Source: UMGS1279 sp045534095
Lineage (GTDB): Bacteria; Bacillota; Clostridia; Oscillospirales; Acutalibacteraceae
Assembly (NCBI GenBank): GCA_045534095.1
Contig: JAZSJA010000060.1
Coordinates: forward strand, 1 to 45,048
Length of the DNA stretch: 45,048 nt
Direction of reading: 5' to 3'
In this document: positions 17,117 to 25,054 of the stretch, piece by piece
Position numbering within the stretch: the first letter of the stretch is position 1
Layout: each line of letters begins with the position of its first letter
The notes under the pieces: model-generated
The model's database searches: none
What the model saw: only the letters and a program-made list of their open reading frames with translations
What the model was told of the DNA's origin: nothing
Translations under genes and position numbers: made by a program

Positions 17117-18121
17117 ATGAAAGTTTTGGTTGCAATAGAACAAGATAAAACTTTTGAAAGTTTTTTCACAAAGGAGAACATCTCTTTTGCAGAAGAACTA
17201 GGCGAAATAATATGGCTTGATACTAAAAATGCAACAGAGGACCAATTAAAAGAAAAAATAAAAGATTGCGACGTTTACCTTACCGGTTGGGGGTCTCCGC
17301 CAATTACTCCACAGCTTATTGAAAGTGCGCCAAATTTAAAGCTTATTACACATTTGGGATCCACAGTTGTTCCCGTAATTTGTGACGAGGTTTATGAAAA
17401 AGGCATAAAGGTAATAAGCGGTTTTAATTATTTTTCTAAATCCACCGCCGAGGGCGTTGTGGCATACGTTTTATCCTTTTTGCGTAAAATTCCTTTTTAC
17501 TCAACCCGACTTAAAGAAAGCAAAATTTGGAGAGAACCCGACGATTATACCGACGGCATTATAGATAAAAAAGTTGGTATAGTTGGCTTTGGCGGCGTTG
17601 GTAGATACCTTGCAAAAATGCTAAGTAATTTTGATGTAAATATAAGTGTTTATGATATATTAGAAATATCTAAGCAGGATAAAACAAATTACGGCATTGA
17701 GCAGTGCGGTATAGAAGAAATCTTTTCCGCTTGCGATATAATTTCTTTGAATTTGCCCTATAACGCTAGAACCTATCATTTAGTAGATGATACGCTACTT
17801 TCAAAAATAAAAGCTGGCGCTCTTTTGGTGAATACCGCTCGAGGAGCAATAATAGATGAAAACGCCCTTATAAACCATCTTCAAAAAGGAAAATTCAACG
17901 CAGTTCTTGACGTGTATGAAAAAGAGCCTATTGATATGGAAAATCCATTGCTTTCTTTGGACAACGTGTTGTTATTACCTCATCAGGCGGGTCCAACGGT
18001 GAACTTGCGTACCGTAATTACTCGCCAGCTTATAAAAGAAAGTGCGGATTTTATAGATAACGGGTTACCACTAAAAAATGAAATATCTGCTCAAAAAATC
18101 AAAAATATGTCAAAGTTTTAA
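17117..18121 (+). CDS. D-isomer specific 2-hydroxyacid dehydrogenase
   Basis: A 334-residue NAD(P)-dependent 2-hydroxyacid dehydrogenase. The Rossmann motif is VGIVGFGGVGRYLAKML. The catalytic triad is the Arg in NTARGAI, the Glu in DVYEKEP and the His in LLPHQAG. It interconverts a 2-keto acid and a D-2-hydroxy acid; glyoxylate, hydroxypyruvate or a 2-keto-3-deoxy sugar acid are possible substrates. It is the first gene of an operon with a lyase, an SDR enzyme and a DapA-like aldolase, which points to sugar-acid catabolism. TAGGTG precedes the ATG. Confidence 0.9.
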   Translation: MKVLVAIEQDKTFESFFTKENISFAEELGEIIWLDTKNATEDQLKEKIKDCDVYLTGWGSPPITPQLIESAPNLKLITHLGSTVVPVICDEVYEKGIKVISGFNYFSKSTAEGVVAYVLSFLRKIPFYSTRLKESKIWREPDDYTDGIIDKKVGIVGFGGVGRYLAKMLSNFDVNISVYDILEISKQDKTNYGIEQCGIEEIFSACDIISLNLPYNARTYHLVDDTLLSKIKAGALLVNTARGAIIDENALINHLQKGKFNAVLDVYEKEPIDMENPLLSLDNVLLLPHQAGPTVNLRTVITRQLIKESADFIDNGLPLKNEISAQKIKNMSKF

Positions 18122-18132
18122 GGAGAAAAAAT

Positions 18133-20079
18133 ATGCTTAATTCACCATATAAAAAGCCATATATAACCCCACCTAATGAACATCCAAGAGTTATGCTTAG
18201 AGAATCTGACAGAGAAAGAATAATAAGCAATCTTTCTCACGAAGAAAACCGTCGTGCCTTTGAACTTTGGCAAAGAATTTGCAAAAAAGATTTTCGAGAC
18301 TTTTATGATGACATCACTATTGGCAAATATAATCTTATGGTTTGCTTTATGATAGAGTCAAAGGCTTTTGAAGCATGGGTTGAAGGAAGCGAAACAAAAG
18401 CAAGAAGCATTATTGATTATACCAAAAAAATAGTAGATTATTTTAGTACCGACCGCAACGTTAATCTTATGTTTTGCCGTTATGTAGGACATTTAGTTTT
18501 TGTTACCTCTCTTGTTTATGACTGGTTATATAAATATCTAAGCGATGAAGAAAAACAATTTTTCATCTCTAAATGCGAACTGTTTTTAGAGGCAGGAATG
18601 GAGGTAGGCTATCCCCCAACCAAGCAACGCGATACCCACTCTCATTCCCATGAGGCCCAGTATCTTCGTGATATGTTGGCATTTTCTATTGCTACTTATA
18701 ACGAGCGCCCTGATATATATGACTTTGTTGTAGGTAGAATTATAAACGATTTAGTACCTTTTTATAAATTCAGTTTTTCGGCAGGTATACATAATCAAGG
18801 TGCATCTTATGGTGCATATCGTCAGGTTTCTGTTCTTTGGGCTCAACTACTTATTTACCAAATGAGCGGAAAGAAAATCTTTGATGAATGTGTAGAAAGT
18901 GCAGATTGTTATTATTATCTCACCCGCTCCGATGGTGAAAATTTACGTATTGCAGATGATTGCCATGATGATAAAGATGGCGGTCATTCAATAAAACACC
19001 CCTTTACAATTATAAATTTCTTTGCGGCAGCTTTAACAGGCAATGAAGCTTACAAAAAATATTATTTTGAAAATTATCGTGATGAGGTTTTAATGCCAAC
19101 CAACTACGGAATGGATTTATACAAAACTGCCGTTTACGGTGAAGGTCTTTATTCCCCTGTTGTTCATCTTATATTCAACCGCCTCACAAAGCCTTTTACA
19201 CCCGCACCTTATGAAAAAGCAAGATATTTTCCATATCCTGCAGGTATTACAATTTATAAGGATGAAGAGAAAAAGACAAGCGTTTATATGAAAATAGGCG
19301 AACTTTGGTGTCAAGGTCACGAGCATTTTGACGTAGGTGATTTTCAGATATATCATAACGGCATTTTGGCATCAAGTTCAGGCGCTTATTATTGGTATGG
19401 TTGTGAACATTTTTATAATTATGATACCCGTACATCCTCCCATAACTGTCTTACAATTCGTGATCCAAAGGTCAAAACTTTAGGGCAGATAACCGAATGG
19501 GGTAAAACCTTCGATTATATAGATGATGGCGGCACTCGTATGCCAAAGCCTACTACTGATTATAATCTTGAGCCTGATTTGGCACTCGCTTGGCAACGTG
19601 ACTGCAAAATGGCAAAGGTATTATCCCATACAGAAACCGACGAAAAAATCGAAATTGTAGGCGATTTAAGTATGGCCTACCCAGACACAACCGAAAAGGT
19701 TATAAGAAAAATGACCTTTTTACCCAAAGAGGGCGAAAATGGTATATTCACTGTAGAAGATGAGGTTGTTTCCAAAAGCGAAGATTTTATAAAGAGTTTT
19801 CATATTCATATGATGGAAGAACCCCAAATCGATGGTAATATTGTCACCATTAAACACAAGGGCGGAAAACTCAAATGCACCGTTATTGAACCTCAAAATG
19901 CAAATATTACTGCAATTGGTGGCGGCGATAATCGTTTTACCATAGTTGGTATTCCTATACCAAGCGAAAAAACAGAAAATCGCGAATGTGGTTGGGGTAA
20001 AGTTATTATCTCCCCTACCGATAAATCAAAAACACATAAATTCAAGGTTCAAATGGAAATACTTGACGTTCAAATCTAA
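18133..20079 (+). CDS. Heparinase II/III-like polysaccharide (oligosaccharide) lyase
   Basis: A 648-residue protein with an N-terminal alpha/alpha toroid (about 20-360) and C-terminal beta-sandwich domains of the heparinase II/III class. Likely active-site blocks are HNQGASYGAYR (His220, Tyr226, Tyr229), GHEHFDVGDFQIYHNG (His396, His398, Asp400) and TSSHNCLTI (His437). Such enzymes beta-eliminate uronic-acid glycosidic bonds in heparin, chondroitin, hyaluronan, alginate or related polymers; the substrate cannot be read here. No signal peptide is present, so it probably acts on imported oligosaccharides. AAGGAG precedes the ATG, 11 bases after the dehydrogenase. Confidence 0.82.
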   Translation: MLNSPYKKPYITPPNEHPRVMLRESDRERIISNLSHEENRRAFELWQRICKKDFRDFYDDITIGKYNLMVCFMIESKAFEAWVEGSETKARSIIDYTKKIVDYFSTDRNVNLMFCRYVGHLVFVTSLVYDWLYKYLSDEEKQFFISKCELFLEAGMEVGYPPTKQRDTHSHSHEAQYLRDMLAFSIATYNERPDIYDFVVGRIINDLVPFYKFSFSAGIHNQGASYGAYRQVSVLWAQLLIYQMSGKKIFDECVESADCYYYLTRSDGENLRIADDCHDDKDGGHSIKHPFTIINFFAAALTGNEAYKKYYFENYRDEVLMPTNYGMDLYKTAVYGEGLYSPVVHLIFNRLTKPFTPAPYEKARYFPYPAGITIYKDEEKKTSVYMKIGELWCQGHEHFDVGDFQIYHNGILASSSGAYYWYGCEHFYNYDTRTSSHNCLTIRDPKVKTLGQITEWGKTFDYIDDGGTRMPKPTTDYNLEPDLALAWQRDCKMAKVLSHTETDEKIEIVGDLSMAYPDTTEKVIRKMTFLPKEGENGIFTVEDEVVSKSEDFIKSFHIHMMEEPQIDGNIVTIKHKGGKLKCTVIEPQNANITAIGGGDNRFTIVGIPIPSEKTENRECGWGKVIISPTDKSKTHKFKVQMEILDVQI

Positions 20080-20130
20080 TGGTCAGTAATAGCGAAAAAC
20101 ACATTAAAACTTTTATAAGGAGAAAATAAA

Positions 20131-21159
20131 ATGCAACGTGAACTTTGGACAGAGGAAAAATTAAATAATCTTTTATCGAACCCAAGTGATGCATTGGTAG
20201 AGGATATAAAAAAGATAAAAGGCGATATTATGGTGCTTGGTGCAGGTGGCAAAATGGGTCCAAGCCTTTGCTTGCTTGCAAAAAAAGCCATAGATAAAGC
20301 AGGCGTTTCAAAAAAGGTTTATGCCGTATCTCGTGGTAGCGATAAAATCAGCACCGAACTTATGGAAAACAACGGAATAGAGGTAATTGCTTGCGATTTG
20401 TTGGATAAAGAAAAACTTTACGCTCTGCCCGAGGTAGATAACATTATTTATATGGCAGGTAGAAAATTTGGCACCGACGGAAACGAGTGGCAAACTTGGG
20501 CTATGAACGCTACTTTACCCGCTTTTGTGGCCGACAAATTTAAAAAATCTAACATAGTTGTATTTTCATCGGGTAATATTTATCCAATCGTGCCACTTCA
20601 TACAGGTGGTTGCACCGAAAATGATAAGGTTTTGCCTAACGGTGAATACGCAATGAGCTGTCTTGCACGTGAACGCGCTTTTGAATATGCCGCTAACACA
20701 TACGGTACAAATATTTTTATTTACCGTCTAAATTTTGCAGTTGACCTTAGGTACGGCGTTATTTTTGACGTTGCAAATAAAATATTAAAGGGAGAGCCAA
20801 TAAGCCTTTCAACCCCTTGCTTTAATTTTATTTGGCAGGGTAGCGCTAATGAGTACGCAATTAGGGGATTGTTGCACGCCTCTCATCCCGCAACTGTTAT
20901 GAACGTAACAGGCCCCGAAACAATTTCTATTAAAAAAATGGCAATAAAACTTGGTGAGTACCTTGACAAAACACCAATTTTTGAAAACGAATGCGGAAAC
21001 GATGCATATTTGAATGATGCATCAAAATGTATGGAGTTATTTGGTTATCCTTCAGTTTCTGCCCAAACTCTTATACGTTGGCAGGCAGAATGGCTACTTG
21101 ACGGCGGAAGAACCTTAGATAAACCTACCCATTTTGAAGAAAGAAAAGGAAGTTATTAA
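20131..21159 (+). CDS. Extended SDR family (NAD-dependent epimerase/dehydratase-like)
   Basis: A 342-residue extended short-chain dehydrogenase with the cofactor motif VLGAGGKMGPS (about 36-46), the NIIYMAGRKFG and VVFSSGNIYP blocks, and a Tyr at 173. The usual YxxxK signature is YAMSC here, so the catalytic lysine is replaced by Cys177. That suggests a family with altered chemistry, possibly no redox cycle or a different proton relay. Position in the lyase operon suggests the substrate is a sugar or uronate released by the lyase (inference). AAGGAG precedes the ATG. Confidence 0.8.
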   Translation: MQRELWTEEKLNNLLSNPSDALVEDIKKIKGDIMVLGAGGKMGPSLCLLAKKAIDKAGVSKKVYAVSRGSDKISTELMENNGIEVIACDLLDKEKLYALPEVDNIIYMAGRKFGTDGNEWQTWAMNATLPAFVADKFKKSNIVVFSSGNIYPIVPLHTGGCTENDKVLPNGEYAMSCLARERAFEYAANTYGTNIFIYRLNFAVDLRYGVIFDVANKILKGEPISLSTPCFNFIWQGSANEYAIRGLLHASHPATVMNVTGPETISIKKMAIKLGEYLDKTPIFENECGNDAYLNDASKCMELFGYPSVSAQTLIRWQAEWLLDGGRTLDKPTHFEERKGSY

Positions 21160-21161
21160 TT

Positions 21162-22229
21162 ATGAATAGAAATTTAAAAGCCTTGGAAATTCTAAAAGCG
21201 GGTACTGTTATTCCTGCAACCCCTTTAGCCTTAGACGAGAACAGAGAATTTGATGAATATTCACAACGTCTACTAATGAAATATTATTTAAACTGTGGTG
21301 TTGGCGGTATCGCGACTGCAGTGCATTCAACACAGTTTGAAATCCGCGATCCAGAGGTCAATTTATTTGAGAGAATCTTAAAATTGGTGTCAGATGAGAT
21401 TGATGATTTTGAAACTAAAACAGGTAAGGTAATAGTTAAGATTGCCGGTGTTTGTGGTAAAACAGAGCAGGCAGTTTTGGAGGCGGAACTTGCTAAAAAA
21501 TACGGTTACGATGCAATTCTCCTTAGCCCCGGCGGACTAAATGATTCAACGGAAGATGAGCTTGTTGCCCGCACCGAGGCCGTTGCAAAGGTTATGCCTG
21601 TTGTTGGCTTTTATTTGCAAACCGCAGTAGGCGGCAGAAAATTCTCTTATGAATATTGGCAAAAAATTTGCGAAATTCCAAATGTGGTTGCCATAAAAGC
21701 GGCTCCATTTAACCGTTATATGTCTTTGGATGTTGTTCGTGCTGCAGCCCTTTCCACAAGAAACGACGAAATAACTCTTTATACCGGAAATGATGACAAT
21801 ATAATAACCGATTTGACTACCACGTACAGATTTGAAATTGATGGTAAAGTCTATGAAAAAGGTTTCGATGGTGGACTTCTTGGTCATTGGTCGGTATGGA
21901 CAAAGCGTGCAGTAGAGTTTTTTGAGCTTTGCAAAAAAGAAAAGGCTAATGGTAGCATATCTGCCAAAACAGTATCACTCGCTAATGCCGTTACCGATTC
22001 AAACGCCACCCTTTTTGATGTTGCCAATAACTTTAAGGGTTGCATACCGGGACTTCATTACGTGCTTAAAAAACAGGGACTTATGAAAAGTCTTAACTGT
22101 ATAAATCCTAATGAAATATTGTCACAAGGTCAGGCAGAGGAGATAGAACGAATTTATACTATGTACCCTCATCTTGTAGATGATGATTTTGTTAAAGAAA
22201 ATATTGAAAACTGGAAAAAAGATTTATAA
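21162..22229 (+). CDS. Dihydrodipicolinate synthase/N-acetylneuraminate lyase family aldolase
   Basis: A 355-residue class I aldolase of the DapA/NanA superfamily. The Schiff-base lysine is predicted at Lys179 (VVAIKAAPFNRY) and the catalytic Tyr at 151 (VGFYLQTAVGG). The pyruvate-binding GTTGE-like motif of DapA is replaced by ATAVHST, so it is not a true DapA. It is about 60 residues longer than DapA because of C-terminal helices. In the operon it could cleave or form a 2-keto-3-deoxy sugar acid. It starts 2 bases after the SDR gene and is followed by a terminator. Confidence 0.85.
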   Translation: MNRNLKALEILKAGTVIPATPLALDENREFDEYSQRLLMKYYLNCGVGGIATAVHSTQFEIRDPEVNLFERILKLVSDEIDDFETKTGKVIVKIAGVCGKTEQAVLEAELAKKYGYDAILLSPGGLNDSTEDELVARTEAVAKVMPVVGFYLQTAVGGRKFSYEYWQKICEIPNVVAIKAAPFNRYMSLDVVRAAALSTRNDEITLYTGNDDNIITDLTTTYRFEIDGKVYEKGFDGGLLGHWSVWTKRAVEFFELCKKEKANGSISAKTVSLANAVTDSNATLFDVANNFKGCIPGLHYVLKKQGLMKSLNCINPNEILSQGQAEEIERIYTMYPHLVDDDFVKENIENWKKDL

Positions 22230-22257
22230 ATAACGATATATTTATTAAAAAATCCTA

Positions 22258-22294
22258 AAAACGCTCCAAACAGAAAAGTTTGGAGTATTTTTTT
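22258..22294 (+). terminator. Intrinsic terminator after the lyase operon
   Basis: CTCCAAAC (22264-22271) pairs with GTTTGGAG (22278-22285), followed by ATTTTTTTT-like DNA. Confidence 0.85.
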
Positions 22295-22326
22295 CTCATG
22301 TTTTATAAAAAAATACAAATTTCCTA

Positions 22327-22355
22327 TTGATTATAAACCTTATTAATGTTAAAAT
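22327..22355 (+). promoter_or_regulatory. Sigma-A promoter of cdaA
   Basis: TTGATT (22327-22332), 17 bases and TAAAAT (22350-22355). The predicted start near 22362 supports the ATG at 22404 over a TTG at 22374. Confidence 0.75.
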
Positions 22356-22403
22356 ATTACTATATATGTTTATTTGAATTTTTTTAGAAAGGCGAGTGAA
22401 ATA

Positions 22404-23321
22404 ATGCAGGTGATATGGGATGCATTGAAATCCTTTTGGGAGCTTATTGTTTATATTGTTTCAAACATTCGTATAGTAGATATTTTGGATATTTTAGTTA
22501 TTGCCTTTCTTATTTATAAATGCATTGAATTTTTCAGCAAAACCCGTGGTGGTCAGCTTGTAAAAGGTCTTATCCTTTTGCTGGGTGTTGCTCTTGTTGC
22601 AAATTGGTTGGATATGGTTACCGTAAACTTCTTGATGGTACGTGTAGTGGATTCCTTGCTTATTGCAGCAGTTATTATATTTAGCCCCGAGATACGTCGT
22701 GCTCTTGAAAGGGTTGGTAACAGTAATCTTGGCCTTTTGGGTAAGGGTGTCGCCAGTGATTCGGAAGAGGAGCGTATGTTGAAATGTATAGATGCCGCTT
22801 GCAAATCTGCCGGATCTATGCAGGAGCAAAAATGTGGTGCTTTAATGGTTTTTGAAAGAACCACACAGCTTGGTGAAATTGTTGCAACAGGAACCCTTGT
22901 TGATGCTGAGGCAACGGCGCCTCTTATAAGCAATATATTTTATCCAAAATCACCCCTTCACGATGGTGGAATGATTTTGAGACAGGGCAGAATATATGCG
23001 GCAGGCTGCATTTTACCTCTTACACAAAACAGCGGTCTTAATAAAGAACTGGGCACCCGACATAGAGCGGCTATTGGTATGAGTGAAAATTCCGATGCAG
23101 TTGTTGTAATTGTTTCGGAGGAAACGGGAATTATCTCTCTTGCAGTAAACGGTGAACTCCGCAGAGGCTTTGATGCCATTACTCTCCATAGTGAACTAAC
23201 AGAGCTTCTTATTGAATCCTCTAATGCAAATACAGGATTTTTTGGCAGAATTAAAGGCGTTTTCACAAAGAAAATCGATGAAACTAACGATGAACCTGAA
23301 AAAAAAGACAATGAAAAATAA
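22404..23321 (+). CDS. cdaA: Diadenylate cyclase CdaA
   Basis: A 305-residue membrane-bound enzyme making c-di-AMP from two ATP. Three N-terminal membrane helices (about 8-90) precede the DisA_N catalytic domain, with the DGA-like motif at 187-189 (here Asp-Gly-Gly) and the RHR motif in GTRHRAAIG. The C-terminal tail is charged (about 275-305). c-di-AMP controls potassium and wall homeostasis in Firmicutes. The downstream gene is cdaR, its known regulator. The DGA to DGG change is noted; I cannot say whether it affects activity. Confidence 0.95.
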   Translation: MQVIWDALKSFWELIVYIVSNIRIVDILDILVIAFLIYKCIEFFSKTRGGQLVKGLILLLGVALVANWLDMVTVNFLMVRVVDSLLIAAVIIFSPEIRRALERVGNSNLGLLGKGVASDSEEERMLKCIDAACKSAGSMQEQKCGALMVFERTTQLGEIVATGTLVDAEATAPLISNIFYPKSPLHDGGMILRQGRIYAAGCILPLTQNSGLNKELGTRHRAAIGMSENSDAVVVIVSEETGIISLAVNGELRRGFDAITLHSELTELLIESSNANTGFFGRIKGVFTKKIDETNDEPEKKDNEK

Positions 23322-23348
23322 ATCCAATATAAAAAAGGGGGGAGCATT

Positions 23349-24638
23349 GTGACCATAAAAAAACCTATAACACTCAGAGCTATTTTTGAAAACAAAAAAA
23401 TCTCTATGATTATTTCACTTGTGCTGGCAATTACTCTTTGGCTTGTGATAACTATTACAGAATCACCTGATTCTGAAAACACTTTAACGGGTCTCAGTGT
23501 TTCTATTCCTATAGAAAATACCGTTGTAAGCGAAATGGGTATGGATATTATAGGAGATCCAAATGCCTATACCACAAGCGTAACCGTAAGAGGACCTGCC
23601 TACGTTGTAAGTGATGTTACAGCCGACGATATTTCGGTTTCTGCTTCCATATCAAACGTAACAAATTCAGGTATATACACCTTGGAACTTAGAGCAATAA
23701 AGCAGGCGGGTGCAGATGATAATTTTGAGATTATCTCCCTTTCTCCCAAAACCATAAACGTTGAGTTTGATTATATTGATACAAAACAGTTTGAGTTATA
23801 TGCTCAAGCGATTGGTCATAAGGTTGAGGACGGTCTTATGGCAGAACTGCCCTTTATCAGTAACAAAAACAATGCAGTTTTAAATGTAAAAGGTCCCAGA
23901 ACAGATATTGAAAAAATTTCAAAAATAGTGGCGGTTGCTGAGGTTAATAAAACTCTCAGACGTACCGAAACCTTTACAGGTAGTCTTAAAATATTTGACA
24001 CAAACGGCAATGAAATGAAATCGGATGGTTTAACAATTACTGCTGTGGACGGTGTTTCGGCACCCGATATTAAAGTAACCGTACCCATTTACAAAGAAAA
24101 AGAGGTTCCTATCGTTGCACAGTTTATAAATCAACCTAAAGGATTTTTAAACAGAAAATTCCCACACCGTCTTGAGTATTCATCAATGCTTGTAAGCGGT
24201 CCACCCGAGGTTATAGATAAAATTACTGAGTGTAAACTAAGCGAAATCGATTTTCGTCAAATAACGGGAAACAATCAAAAGTTTAAAACATCCCTAATTA
24301 TTCCTGAGGGCGTTAAAAACAAGGATAATATTGAAACGGTTACCGTAACGATTGATGGTCTTGAAAATTATTCAGTTAAGACCTTTGATATTACAAAAAT
24401 TTCTGTTATAGACGCCGTAACCGTGACTAACGTGAGACTTACCAGAGCAATACGAAACGTTAAAATTATAGGACCAAAGGAAGTTATTGATAGAATTAAC
24501 TCTAAAGATTTGTATGCCGAGATAGAGACACAAGGACTACAGTCAGGCGAGCATACCGTTTCGGTTAACGTTGCGTGTAAAACAGCTAATACCGTGTGGC
24601 AGATTGGCGAATACACAGCAACTGTAAATATTAGTTAG
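23349..24638 (+). CDS. cdaR: CdaR (YbbR-domain regulator of CdaA)
   Basis: A 429-residue protein with one N-terminal membrane helix (about 17-36) and four YbbR-type extracytoplasmic repeats (about 45-430). CdaR binds CdaA and tunes c-di-AMP synthesis. A GTG start follows a strong GGGGGAG site. The cdaA-cdaR order is standard, but the usual third gene glmM is absent: a small unknown gene and recD2 follow. Confidence 0.93.
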   Translation: MTIKKPITLRAIFENKKISMIISLVLAITLWLVITITESPDSENTLTGLSVSIPIENTVVSEMGMDIIGDPNAYTTSVTVRGPAYVVSDVTADDISVSASISNVTNSGIYTLELRAIKQAGADDNFEIISLSPKTINVEFDYIDTKQFELYAQAIGHKVEDGLMAELPFISNKNNAVLNVKGPRTDIEKISKIVAVAEVNKTLRRTETFTGSLKIFDTNGNEMKSDGLTITAVDGVSAPDIKVTVPIYKEKEVPIVAQFINQPKGFLNRKFPHRLEYSSMLVSGPPEVIDKITECKLSEIDFRQITGNNQKFKTSLIIPEGVKNKDNIETVTVTIDGLENYSVKTFDITKISVIDAVTVTNVRLTRAIRNVKIIGPKEVIDRINSKDLYAEIETQGLQSGEHTVSVNVACKTANTVWQIGEYTATVNIS

Positions 24639-24639
24639 T

Positions 24640-24679
24640 AAAACGCCCGTTCTTATACAGACTATAAGGATGGGCGTTA
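24640..24679 (+). terminator. Stem-loop after cdaR, weak terminator
   Basis: AACGCCC and GGGCGTT with an inner TCTTATA/TATAAGG pairing form a long stem, but no T-run follows, so termination may be incomplete. Confidence 0.4.
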
Positions 24680-24725
24680 AATCACATAAAATCTTAAAAA
24701 TCATATTATGGTTTGAGGTGATTTT

Positions 24726-25025
24726 ATGTGGACTGTTATAGCAGTTTGTTTTATTACTTTTACTTCCGTCTTGGGAATAACCGAAATGCTACGTAGATTT
24801 TGGCTTTGTATTATGCAACCAAAGGGCTCGCCCTTGGCGGTGATGACAATTTATTTAAAAGAGGATATTGCCGTTCAACAATTAAGGTATGCACTAGAGT
24901 TTATTTCCTGGGAGAAACAGGGCGTTTTTTCTTCACTTATGGTTATTACAACAAATCTTACCGAACACACTTTAAATGAAATTAAAAAAATAGCAAGCAG
25001 TCAAGGTAACGTGATTCTTTTTTAA
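24726..25025 (+). CDS. Small membrane-anchored protein of unknown function
   Basis: I do not recognise this 99-residue protein. One N-terminal hydrophobic helix (about 3-20) is followed by a soluble domain with alternating strands and helices (MTIYLKEDIAVQQLRYALEFI). A clear GAGGTG site 7 bases before the ATG supports a real gene. It lies 29 bases upstream of recD2 and may be cotranscribed. Confidence 0.65.
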   Translation: MWTVIAVCFITFTSVLGITEMLRRFWLCIMQPKGSPLAVMTIYLKEDIAVQQLRYALEFISWEKQGVFSSLMVITTNLTEHTLNEIKKIASSQGNVILF

Positions 25026-25054
25026 GAATTTATAAAAAGCAAAGGGGTGATAAA

